A stretch of DNA of 64,000 nt from an uncultured Saprospiraceae bacterium (GTDB taxonomy: Bacteria; Bacteroidota; Bacteroidia; Chitinophagales; Saprospiraceae), in contig CALGLU010000017.1 in assembly GCA_937959275.1 (NCBI GenBank), positions 33,694 to 97,693 of the forward strand, given 5' to 3'. Shown here piece by piece: positions 36,023 through 44,525 of this stretch; position 1 is the stretch's first letter, and every line of letters starts with the position of its first letter. The position numbers and the translations under genes were made by a program. The notes under the pieces are model-generated. The model made no database searches, was not told the DNA's origin, and saw only the letters and a program-made list of their open reading frames with translations.

Positions 36023-37951
36023 TTATCGGTTTATTAAATATTCTGGCGAGCTCATGATTAAGTAAATAGCCATCCTCACTCTGAGTTGTCGGCTGTATGC
36101 TTTATCATTTTCACAATACATGACACAGTCGGGCATGGGGACATTTGGATCACAGTTTGGATCATGACCTTCTTGACCTGGAGGAGGACACCAGGGAAGA
36201 CATTCAAGGTCACAATCTCTAGTATCGATCTCAAAATGACTAATAGCTTCTTCTATGGCATCAAGATTGGGTTGGGTCATTTTTCCATGAGCCAATATCA
36301 TATTCAATCGATCGAGTAATTGGGGTGTTAGCTCAGGATCGCTGGCAAACACAAGCTCATCAGAAAAATCAAAATCAGCTTGCTCGTCTGAATATGTCTC
36401 CCATTCTTCACCATATATCCCCCACTCATCAGAATGTTCATCATCGACTATCCAATCATTCAATGCATTGAAATACCCAGATATAGATTGAGTATTCGTG
36501 ATTTGAAATTCTGGTGCCACCTTGTCGGCTGCTTCTATATCGCCAATTGGTTGGAAATCAGATTGGAAAAAATTGAATACACTTGGAGAATAAAATGGCT
36601 TCTGCCCAACATAGTTATACACACCTTCCATCGCATTTCTAAAATTGCCACTTGATGTATTCAAATCGAATGCTTTACATAATTGCATATATCTGACAAA
36701 TGGTTCTCTCAACATCCCGTGCGTATTATCATCTGCTGCAAAACAACTGCGTGCTTCCTCGTCTAACAAAATGGCTTTGATTAGTGCTTTCATATCACCT
36801 CGAGTCGAACCATATTGACTTTGACCATTAAAGGCTTCAGCTACTCGTTCGACATATCCAGGACTTGGATTAGAAGTCACTAAGCGTTGAATCATAAATT
36901 TGCCAAAAAACGGCCCCACATTAGGGTGGTTAAATAAATTATCAAGGGCATCAGCTACATCTGCATCACCATTAACCGGATTTCGATTCGGTACGACAAA
37001 ACCATTAAGTAAATTTTTAGAACCTGGTTCATGCTCTGCATCCACCATTACAATATTGCTTAAATATGTCTCTTCATAGTCCATTGGCCCACATCCAAAT
37101 GTGCAGTATGGATTATAGTAAGTCATACCGGTGAATATTTTTGCGAATTCAGCAATATCCACATTGTTATATGTCTCAATAGGATTACCGCTGTTATTCG
37201 TCTTGCAGCTGCCATCTAAATTTAATTCACACAAACCAATCGAAAACAGCTGCATGATTTCGCGGGCATAGTTCTCGTCTGGAAAGGTCCCTTCGACCAC
37301 ATTTGTTTTAGGGTTGTTCATAAATGTCAAATACTCAGCCATCGCGGGATGGTAGGTCACATCTTCTAAAAGTGTCCTGTAATTGCCAAAGGCATTGTCG
37401 AGCAACATATCATAATAAGAACCAAATGCATATGCATTGTCTCCAAAACCGGAGAAGGAAGAAATGACAAATATTTCACTGAGAGCCAGAGCGATTCGTT
37501 GTCGAAGAGCGTCTGGAGATGCCATTGCATATTGCCACCAAGCAAAATCAAAATAATACCTATGAGCCCCTTCATCCATGGGATCATTAATCGCATTATT
37601 TTTGATCGTCTGATACTCGACGACTTTGCCCATAACGTCGAACGGGCGGGTGATAGAGAACTGTTGATCAATCCAGTCCTCTATACCCATTTGAGCTACT
37701 TGTTCAATTGCTTCATAACTTCCACCGTAAGATGCTTGAGACAGAAATCTTGATGCTGCATTGAGGTTAGGTAAAAATCCTTGGCTGCTAAGCGTATTTT
37801 GCCCAGCAGAATTGTTGGTAGAAGAACTTGTGGTGACGACAACACCATCCGCATTACCTTCTCCAATTGTCGTCGATTGACAATATGATGGAGATAAACC
37901 AAGGATAAAAAAGGAATAAACACAGAGAATGATTTTTAATTTTTTCTTCAT
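36023..37951 (-). CDS. DUF1800 family secreted protein
   Basis: A 642-residue protein with a Sec signal peptide (through SPSYC/Q). Typical DUF1800 segments are ASRFLSQASYGGSYEAIEQV, the basic/aromatic core DALRQRIALALSEIFVIS, NPKTNVVEGTFPDENYAREIMQLFSIGL (a family hallmark) and GPFFGKFMIQRLVTSNPSPGYVERV. Its C-terminus has a cysteine-rich insert (DCDLECLPWCPPPGQ) before RMAIYLIMSSPEYLINR. It is the first gene of a two-gene operon with DUF1501. The function is unknown, and the pair is widespread in Bacteroidota and Planctomycetota. Confidence 0.92.
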   Translation of the reverse strand: MKKKLKIILCVYSFFILGLSPSYCQSTTIGEGNADGVVVTTSSSTNNSAGQNTLSSQGFLPNLNAASRFLSQASYGGSYEAIEQVAQMGIEDWIDQQFSITRPFDVMGKVVEYQTIKNNAINDPMDEGAHRYYFDFAWWQYAMASPDALRQRIALALSEIFVISSFSGFGDNAYAFGSYYDMLLDNAFGNYRTLLEDVTYHPAMAEYLTFMNNPKTNVVEGTFPDENYAREIMQLFSIGLCELNLDGSCKTNNSGNPIETYNNVDIAEFAKIFTGMTYYNPYCTFGCGPMDYEETYLSNIVMVDAEHEPGSKNLLNGFVVPNRNPVNGDADVADALDNLFNHPNVGPFFGKFMIQRLVTSNPSPGYVERVAEAFNGQSQYGSTRGDMKALIKAILLDEEARSCFAADDNTHGMLREPFVRYMQLCKAFDLNTSSGNFRNAMEGVYNYVGQKPFYSPSVFNFFQSDFQPIGDIEAADKVAPEFQITNTQSISGYFNALNDWIVDDEHSDEWGIYGEEWETYSDEQADFDFSDELVFASDPELTPQLLDRLNMILAHGKMTQPNLDAIEEAISHFEIDTRDCDLECLPWCPPPGQEGHDPNCDPNVPMPDCVMYCENDKAYSRQLRVRMAIYLIMSSPEYLINR

Positions 37952-38315
37952 AACAATTGTAATACGTGAGATGATGAGATAACCCTACCAAGAATTTTAA
38001 AAAAAATATAAGATTACAAAATGGGAAGTTTGTAGCTGATTAAGACGACTCCTTAATCTGCAACAAATATAAAATGAAGCGAATGATTTTCACTACAGAT
38101 AAACCCTAAGCTTTAAGTCACATATTTTCAAAAAGCCAAATATGTAATTCGGAATCATATATAAAAATACGCAATATCAAATAACACTTTAGTTGGTTTT
38201 GTACGACCTTTACGATACATTATTCTGTCAAAATAAACATTTAACATTTTTTAGGCTAAATACTTGATTGATTGAAATATTATAATTAACTTAAGATTAA
38301 CTAAAACTCTTAATT
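37952..38315. other. Intergenic region between DUF1800 gene and small membrane protein
   Basis: About 360 very AT-rich bases without a supported frame. It holds the promoters for the minus-strand DUF1800 operon and for the small gene at 38316. I could not assign either one securely. Confidence 0.4.
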
Positions 38316-38411
38316 ATGGCAGAACTTTTACTAGTATTAAGCGTATTTGCAGTGTCTGCTTTATTTACTTACGCATTATATGCAGTAGGTGTACTTAAAG
38401 AAGATATGTAG
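38316..38411 (+). CDS. Small single-pass membrane protein (31 residues)
   Basis: ATG at 38316 to TAG at 38409-38411 gives MAELLLVLSVFAVSALFTYA followed by LYAVGVLKEDM. This is one uninterrupted transmembrane helix with a charged C-terminal KED tail. A strong intrinsic terminator follows 30 bases later, and the gene stands alone in an otherwise non-coding 800-base gap, so it looks like an independent small gene. Size and topology resemble small subunits of membrane complexes (respiratory oxidases, transporters), but I do not recognise the family. It is too short for routine gene finders. Confidence 0.68.
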   Translation: MAELLLVLSVFAVSALFTYALYAVGVLKEDM

Positions 38412-38440
38412 AAAAACCAGATTGTTGCAAATCAAAAATT

Positions 38441-38476
38441 AAAGCGGAGCTTCACTTAGTTGTGGCTCCGCTTTTT
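38441..38476 (+). terminator. Rho-independent terminator after the small membrane protein
   Basis: AAAGCGGAGC pairs perfectly with GCTCCGCTTT around a short loop that has an extra CAC/GTG pair, followed directly by more T residues. This is a strong intrinsic terminator and supports transcription of the 31-codon gene upstream. Confidence 0.92.
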
Positions 38477-38491
38477 AGTTATACACCTATC

Positions 38492-38658
38492 TAGTGCTCT
38501 GTCAAGATATACCTGACTAGTGCTTTTGGCGTATTTTGCACATGCACGTCGTTACAGAACCAGCCTTGATAGCTAGGCTATCAGACCGAACCTGCGCCTA
38601 GTTCATATACAAACTACGCTCAAATTCAACCAGTCAATATATACTTGACAAAGCACTA
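38492..38658. mobile_element. MITE-like element, 167 bp, 27-bp terminal inverted repeats
   Basis: The left end TAGTGCTCTGTCAAGATATA and the right end TATATACTTGACAAAGCACTA are inverted copies, about 27 bases each with a few mismatches, bounded by TA on both sides. TA target duplication and the absence of a gene point to a non-autonomous IS630/Tc1-mariner-type MITE. The interior contains the hairpin GATAGC-tag-GCTATC, which also sits at 59316-59330. A single end of the same type occurs at 57984-58001. Confidence 0.78.
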
Positions 38659-38751
38659 ATTAATTATATCATTAACGTAACCTTAATAGCCTTATAGCAA
38701 TCGCTATCGTCTTATAGATGTTACCTTTAAATAAAATAAAGTTTCTTTGCT

Positions 38752-39402
38752 ATGAGACTACTTACTCTTTTCGCTATAATCGCTCTAGGCCAGACTTACA
38801 TTTCGGCTCAGCTTATTCAGGATCAAGATGCCTTAGACATTGTGCATGAGCTAGAAAAAAAATATAATAGTTTTGAGTCATTAGAGGCAACATTCAACCT
38901 GATAATAGAGATTCCTGAAGAAGAATCGATTATTCAATCTGGCAACATGATTCAAAAAGGGAATGCCTATTTCTTACACACTGAATCTCAAGACATCTAT
39001 TCAGACGGCAAATCAGTTTGGGTACATCTTAAAGATGATAATGAAGTGCAGATCAACAGTGTCGAAGAGGATGAAGCATCTTTAATCAATCTGTCTCCCA
39101 AAGGTATCTTTGCCTTATTTGACGAAGAGACCTATGAGTATGCCATCGTAAAGAAGGAAGGATCAATCAATCAGATAGAATTCAAACCTATGGATCAGGA
39201 TTCTGAATTTTCAAAAATCAGAATTAGCGTAAACACGAAATCCAAAGCCCTTATACACACCAAGGTCTTCTATAAAGATGGCATGAGATCCACTCTTGAG
39301 GTCGGCCAAGTAACAACCAATCAGACCTATGATGCTCAGCAATTTATATTTGATGTAGATGCGCATCCAGGTGTTTATGTTGAAGATCTTAGGATCGATT
39401 AA
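38752..39402 (+). CDS. lolA: Outer-membrane lipoprotein carrier protein LolA
   Basis: A 216-residue protein with a Sec signal peptide ending YISAQ. The LolA fold is recognisable: VHELEKKYNSFESLEATFNL, then a strand series SGNMIQKGNAYFLHTESQDI, YSDGKSVWVHLKDDNEVQI and IRISVNTKSKALIHTKVFYKDG, and late FIFDVDAHPGVYVEDLRID. LolA ferries lipoproteins across the periplasm from LolCDE to the outer membrane. It is monocistronic, or followed at 110 bases by the GH3 gene. It is of normal size for Bacteroidota. Confidence 0.9.
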   Translation: MRLLTLFAIIALGQTYISAQLIQDQDALDIVHELEKKYNSFESLEATFNLIIEIPEEESIIQSGNMIQKGNAYFLHTESQDIYSDGKSVWVHLKDDNEVQINSVEEDEASLINLSPKGIFALFDEETYEYAIVKKEGSINQIEFKPMDQDSEFSKIRISVNTKSKALIHTKVFYKDGMRSTLEVGQVTTNQTYDAQQFIFDVDAHPGVYVEDLRID

Positions 39403-39512
39403 ATGTTATCACTTTAGAACGACTGACTAAACAGATCAAATGAGAATGATAAAATAAGGAATTGATAAAATGATCTTCTATTTTAGTGCCGAAATCTAAA
39501 TAAGATCCATTT

Positions 39513-40994
39513 TTGAAATCCCTGTTCGTAACACCATTTGCCCATTTTATAAAAGGACGGATCAACGCCTCTAGCAAATTAGCATTAGAACACCAAGACC
39601 GCATCCGACAATCATTAATTGTTAAAGCAGCAGCGACAGCATTTGGGAAGGATCATCATTTTGACCAGATTAAGAATTATTCAGATTTCAAAAAACACAT
39701 TCCTATCAAAGACTATGAGGGTCTGCGATCTTACTTTGACCAAGTAAAAGAAGGTGCATCAGATATGCTTTGGCCAGGCAAGCCACGCTATCTGGCAAAA
39801 ACCTCAGGTACAACATCTGGTATAAAATACATTCCCGTTTCTAATGACAGTATCAGCAATCATATGGATACTGCACGCAATGCGCTCCTTAATTTTACGG
39901 CCAAACAAAATGATACATCTCTGTTTGATGGCAAGCTGATGTTTTTATCTGGCTCACCAGCACTGTCATTACAAGGCGGTATCAAAACTGGTAGACTCTC
40001 TGGAATTGTTAATCACGAAATCCCTTCATGGGTCAAGGGAAACCAACTACCATCTTACAACACAAATTGTATAGATGATTGGGAAACAAAATTAGAACAA
40101 ATCATTTTAGAAACGCACGATCAAGACTTACGCGTTATCAGCGGCATCCCACCGTGGGTGCAGATGTTCTTTGAACGGCTCATCGAGTATACGGGTAAGT
40201 CTACCATTAAAGAGATCTTTCCCAATCTTAGTGTATTTGTCTATGGCGGTGTGAATTATGCGCCATACAAGAACTCCATCGAAACGTTAATCGGAGGCAG
40301 CTTACCATCACTCGAAACCTATCCGGCATCCGAAGGCTTTATTGCCTTTCAAGACAATGTCAACAATGATGGTCTACTTCTCAATACGAACTCTGGTATT
40401 TTCTTTGAGTTTGTTCCAGCTAACAAGATATTTGATGACAAGCCAGACCGCCTCACGCTAGCAGATGTCGAGCTTGATAAAGACTACGCGATCATTATCA
40501 ATAATAATGCAGGACTCTGGGGCTATAATATTGGTGACACCATTCGCTTTGTCAATAAGGATCCGTATAAAATCATTGTATCTGGCAGAATCAAGCACTT
40601 CATTTCCGCCTTTGGTGAGCATGTGATAGCCAAGGAAGTCGAGCAGGCTATGATAACAGTTGCGAATAAACACCAACTACAGATTACCGAATTTACTGTT
40701 GCTCCACAAGTAAACCCACCCGACCAGTCACTCCCCTATCATGAATGGTTCATCGAGTTTGAACATGTTCCCCATGACCTAGATCAGATTGCAAAAGAAT
40801 TAGATGCAGAGATGACGAGTCAAAATATTTACTATCTAGACTTAATCGTTGGCAACATCCTGCAACCGCTAAAAATAACGGCATTGTCCAAAGGATCATT
40901 TCAGCGCTTTATGGAATCGCAAGGTAAACTGGGTGGTCAGAATAAGGTGCCACGGTTGAGTAATGATCGGGAGATTGTTGATTTATTGAAATAA
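39513..40994 (+). CDS. GH3-family acyl-adenylating enzyme
   Basis: A 493-residue protein of the GH3 (auxin-responsive promoter) family, members of the ANL adenylating superfamily. The ATP motif AKTSGTTSGIKYIPVS is near residues 105-120. The YGGVNYAPYKNSIE region, ETYPASEGFIAFQ, and the late GDTIRFVNKDPYKIIVSGRIKHFISAFGEHV block match the family. In plants, GH3 enzymes conjugate amino acids to hormones; the role of the bacterial homologues is mostly unknown. The start is TTG at 39513: an in-frame TAA lies 12 bases upstream and there is no nearby ATG. It borders the defence-type island on the left. Confidence 0.9.
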   Translation: MKSLFVTPFAHFIKGRINASSKLALEHQDRIRQSLIVKAAATAFGKDHHFDQIKNYSDFKKHIPIKDYEGLRSYFDQVKEGASDMLWPGKPRYLAKTSGTTSGIKYIPVSNDSISNHMDTARNALLNFTAKQNDTSLFDGKLMFLSGSPALSLQGGIKTGRLSGIVNHEIPSWVKGNQLPSYNTNCIDDWETKLEQIILETHDQDLRVISGIPPWVQMFFERLIEYTGKSTIKEIFPNLSVFVYGGVNYAPYKNSIETLIGGSLPSLETYPASEGFIAFQDNVNNDGLLLNTNSGIFFEFVPANKIFDDKPDRLTLADVELDKDYAIIINNNAGLWGYNIGDTIRFVNKDPYKIIVSGRIKHFISAFGEHVIAKEVEQAMITVANKHQLQITEFTVAPQVNPPDQSLPYHEWFIEFEHVPHDLDQIAKELDAEMTSQNIYYLDLIVGNILQPLKITALSKGSFQRFMESQGKLGGQNKVPRLSNDREIVDLLK

Positions 40995-41098
40995 TTATAA
41001 ATAAATCTACCTTCTAGCATATAATCATATATCGATTAGCATTCTATTCGAATTTTTAAATATTTCTCTCTATACTTACACGATATTTATCCTTGATC

Positions 41099-43546
41099 AT
41101 GATGAATAAAAAACAACTTTTTTACAAATTATTTAATGCTCAAACAGAATTAGATGTCGAGCAGATCATACTATCAAATCCACAATTAGGTGATTCCAAT
41201 AATTGGCAACCTTTAGGTGGTAATAAAAGTAACTTCAGCATTGTAAAGAATCAGCAATCAAATCCTATTGCGGCTCTGATTGAAAAGATCACCAACTCTA
41301 TTGATGCAATCTTAACTAAGAAATGCTTTGAAGCTGGAATTGATCCTAAAAGTGAAAAAGCTCCAAGCTCAATGCAAGAAGCATTGGATAGTTTCTTCCC
41401 TGATAATCAACAATGGGCTCAACTTGCTTCCTTTAGAAAACAGCAAGCAGAAGAGCTTCAGATTATTGCTGACGGTCCTAAAAGACAAACAGGAGTTATC
41501 TTCTATGATAATGGAGAAGGTCAACATCCAGAAAAATTTGAAGATACATTTTTGTCTTTGCAGAAAAGTAATAAGAACAATATTCCATTTGTCCAAGGGA
41601 AGTATAATATGGGTGGAACAGGAGCTATAGTGTTTTGTGGCAAAAAAAGATTTCAACTCATTGCTTCAAAGAGATATGATGGAACGGGTGAATTTGGATT
41701 TACAATTATTAGGGAGCATCTACTCTCAAGTCAAGACAATGCAAAAGAAACCTGGTTTGAGTACTTAACTTTGGATGGTATTATCCCCTCATTTCCAATT
41801 ACAGAATTAGAGCTTGGCTTAGAAAATAGGAAGTTCAAAACTGGGACAGTAATCAAACTATATAATTATCAATTTCCAACAGGCTATTCTGCTTTTTCGC
41901 AAGACCTTAATCAGAGTGTCAATGAATATCTTTTCAGGCCTGCCTTGCCTATTTTAACCAAGGATAAAAAAGAAAGATATCCACTAAATAAAATACTTAT
42001 TAACAATGCATTCGGGTTAAGCAGACGGTTGATTTCAGAAGAGAAAGAATATCTCGAAGAAAAATTTTCAGATGAGTTTGAAGATAGTCTGATTGGAAAG
42101 CTAAAGGTCTCTTGCTTCGTATTTAAGCGGAAGGTTAAAGATTGGGATGCAAAAAAAGCGAAAGATGAGATAAGAAAACGCTATTTCAAAAACAGGATGT
42201 CAGTTATGTTTACCATGAATGGTCAGATACATGGACATTACACTACAGAATTCATCACACGTTCACTTAAGATGAACCTTCTAAAGAATTATTTATTGAT
42301 TCATGTCGAATGTACAGGAATCAATTACGGTTTTAGAAAGGAACTATTCATGGCATCTAGAGACAGGCTCAAAGAAGGAGAAGAGACACAACATCTCAGA
42401 AAATTCTTGGCTTCACAATTAGGAAAGTCAGGCTCTAGATTAAGAGAGATAGAGAGAATGAGAAAACAAGCAGTAAATATCGATTCTTCTTTGGATACAA
42501 AAGATCTCATAAAGAACTTATCAAAGGAAATGCCACTGAATAGTGACTTAATGAAGTTGCTAAACCAAACTTTCAAACTAGACCAGTTTGATGCAAATGC
42601 TCCTAAGAAAGAAAAACCAAAACCTAAGAAGGAAAAGAAGCAAAAAGATGAATTCAGATTTAAGCCAGAGCGATTCCCTACTTTTTTAAAGCTTGACAAG
42701 ACCAAAGAAGGAGAAATAAAAACAATTGAAATCCCTAAGGGTGGAGAAAAGAGACTCACATTTAGTACTGATGTTGAAAATGACTATTTCGATAGATTAG
42801 ATGAACCAGGGGAATTACAAGTGACGATTCTTGGTCCTGAAGAGGAGTTTGAAGCAAAAGAAGGTAAGAGAGAAAGAAAAATGCCATCAGGTGAATCAAA
42901 AGTTTTGAATGTAGCTAAGAGTAGTCCTGATGAAGGTAGAATTAAGATCGCAATAGGAGCACCTGAGGAAATGGAAGTCGGAGATAAGAAAGAGGTGATG
43001 GTTTCATTAACTGGTCCAGGAGGACCTTTTGTGCAAAACTTCTTTATCAAGATTGCTGAAAAGCAAAAAGAGAAGCAAGCAAAAGAGGAGAAAGAGGATA
43101 AGGCTGATATGGTGGGATTACCAGAATTGAGATTGTGTTATGAGAGCAAAGAAGAAAAAGACGAAGGTGTAAGTTGGGATGATGCCCATGCAGCAACAGG
43201 GCAAATCATGAAACATTCTACAGTTGTTTGTATTGGTGCATCTGATAATATGTTAGAACAAATCTTCATTAATATGGAGAGTAGCGTATTGAGGGACTTT
43301 AGATCGAAGAACAAAAATAAAAACGAAGAACAAATACAAATTATTAATAAAAAATACTACACCTCTGTTTATTTCCATGTTCTCTTTCTTTATACAATCA
43401 CATTAAACAGAAAATTCAGAATAACAAATGAGATGGAAGAAGATATTGATGTTGGGGCATACTTGCAGGATATTTTTAGTAATTTTTATACGACTTTTAT
43501 TTTGAACTATGGTTCTGATGTATTGTTGGAGTCAATTGCAGAGTAA
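41099..43546 (+). CDS. GHKL (Hsp90/MutL/MORC-type) ATPase of the defence-type island
   Basis: An ~815-residue protein. The GHKL Bergerat fold is at the N-terminus: PIAALIEKITNSIDAILTKK (catalytic Glu and Asn near 61-66), IFYDNGEGQHPEKF (DxGxG near 136) and GKYNMGGTGAIVFCG (G2 near 168-175). A second domain runs to ~480. A lysine-rich hinge (KKEKPKPKKEKKQ, ~500-515) leads to a beta-rich segment and an alpha-helical C-terminus. I do not recognise the full-length family. It is composed like the convergent Ssp-like operon (Lys/Glu-rich, AT-rich) and its stop lies one base from the kinase stop, so I infer it belongs to that island. The start is ATG 41099 or 41102; a TTG at 41093 also fits. Confidence 0.82.
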   Translation: MMNKKQLFYKLFNAQTELDVEQIILSNPQLGDSNNWQPLGGNKSNFSIVKNQQSNPIAALIEKITNSIDAILTKKCFEAGIDPKSEKAPSSMQEALDSFFPDNQQWAQLASFRKQQAEELQIIADGPKRQTGVIFYDNGEGQHPEKFEDTFLSLQKSNKNNIPFVQGKYNMGGTGAIVFCGKKRFQLIASKRYDGTGEFGFTIIREHLLSSQDNAKETWFEYLTLDGIIPSFPITELELGLENRKFKTGTVIKLYNYQFPTGYSAFSQDLNQSVNEYLFRPALPILTKDKKERYPLNKILINNAFGLSRRLISEEKEYLEEKFSDEFEDSLIGKLKVSCFVFKRKVKDWDAKKAKDEIRKRYFKNRMSVMFTMNGQIHGHYTTEFITRSLKMNLLKNYLLIHVECTGINYGFRKELFMASRDRLKEGEETQHLRKFLASQLGKSGSRLREIERMRKQAVNIDSSLDTKDLIKNLSKEMPLNSDLMKLLNQTFKLDQFDANAPKKEKPKPKKEKKQKDEFRFKPERFPTFLKLDKTKEGEIKTIEIPKGGEKRLTFSTDVENDYFDRLDEPGELQVTILGPEEEFEAKEGKRERKMPSGESKVLNVAKSSPDEGRIKIAIGAPEEMEVGDKKEVMVSLTGPGGPFVQNFFIKIAEKQKEKQAKEEKEDKADMVGLPELRLCYESKEEKDEGVSWDDAHAATGQIMKHSTVVCIGASDNMLEQIFINMESSVLRDFRSKNKNKNEEQIQIINKKYYTSVYFHVLFLYTITLNRKFRITNEMEEDIDVGAYLQDIFSNFYTTFILNYGSDVLLESIAE

Positions 43547-43547
43547 C

Positions 43548-44522
43548 TCAAATTCCGTATTCCGCCTTTATAAGGCCTAAGGATGATTCAACTGCTGTTA
43601 AATCAACTCTTCTTTCTTTATTCTGCTGGAGCATTTTTAGAATCAGTTCAAAAATTGATATTACTCTATCGTTTGAGTTATCGAAATCATCTTCTGTCAA
43701 GAGTCCAATAGGTATAGTTCCCATAAATATGTAAAAGAACAATCTACCTAATTGGAAGAAATCAGACTTATTATCAATTGAACAATCGAAAGAAAACTTT
43801 GGGTATTTTTCAGTCATCCATTTGTTTATTGCCTCAGGTGACATCCAGCCTACAGGTCCTATCTTTTCGCCTTCAAAATCATAGTCACCAGCTCTTGAAG
43901 CTATTAAACCAAGATCTCCCAACTTCCAAATGAAATTATTTCCATCAGGATTAGATTTGAATAAAAGGATATTATCAGGCTTAATATCACGATGATAATA
44001 ATCATGACTGTGTAAATCTTTTATTCCTTTAAATATTTCATAACAATATTCAAATTTTTGTTGTTCATCAACTTCAGTTGACACTAAATATTCTTTTAAA
44101 TCTGTATCAGCTTTTTCCATTACGTAATATGGGAATTCTTTCCCGTCAATCTCAACTTCACCATTGAAGTGAAACTTAACAATATTAGGAACGCCTAAAT
44201 CAGTCAATTTTTGAAGCGTTTCCATTTCATTTGAAAACCTATTCGTTTTTTGTTTATATTTTGCTTTGTCCCACTTCCCAAGAGCCCGAAACTCTTTTCT
44301 ACTTAAAATTCGATGGTTTGCAATTTTTATAATACAATCATCATGTTCTCCATTCAATTCTGTCAATTTAAAAACACTGGAGTTTGCTCCTTTTGAAGAT
44401 TTATAATCTTTAGAAAGATAAGAGCATCTGAATTTTAAATCATCAAATAAAACTAAGTTTTTTAAATCATCAAAACGGCCATTATCTTTCGTAAGATATA
44501 TGTTGGTATTGTGTAGATACAT
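43548..44522 (-). CDS. Hanks-type Ser/Thr protein kinase, last gene of the Ssp-like operon
   Basis: A 324-residue soluble kinase. Visible motifs: a degenerate glycine loop (SSKGANSSVFKL), the ATP-anchoring lysine in DDCIIKIAN, the catalytic loop YYHRDIKPDNILLF near residues 168-180, a metal-binding segment GDLGLIA in which DFG is replaced by DLG, and GWMSPEA in place of APE. All catalytic residues (K, HRD Asp, Asn, DxG Asp) are present, so it should be active. There is no transmembrane helix or sensor domain. It starts three bases after the DUF262 stop and is thus translationally linked to the operon. Defence kinases are known in BREX (PglW) and Stk2 systems, but this gene belongs to neither. 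Confidence 0.9.
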   Translation of the reverse strand: MYLHNTNIYLTKDNGRFDDLKNLVLFDDLKFRCSYLSKDYKSSKGANSSVFKLTELNGEHDDCIIKIANHRILSRKEFRALGKWDKAKYKQKTNRFSNEMETLQKLTDLGVPNIVKFHFNGEVEIDGKEFPYYVMEKADTDLKEYLVSTEVDEQQKFEYCYEIFKGIKDLHSHDYYHRDIKPDNILLFKSNPDGNNFIWKLGDLGLIASRAGDYDFEGEKIGPVGWMSPEAINKWMTEKYPKFSFDCSIDNKSDFFQLGRLFFYIFMGTIPIGLLTEDDFDNSNDRVISIFELILKMLQQNKERRVDLTAVESSLGLIKAEYGI

Positions 44523-44525
44523 TTA

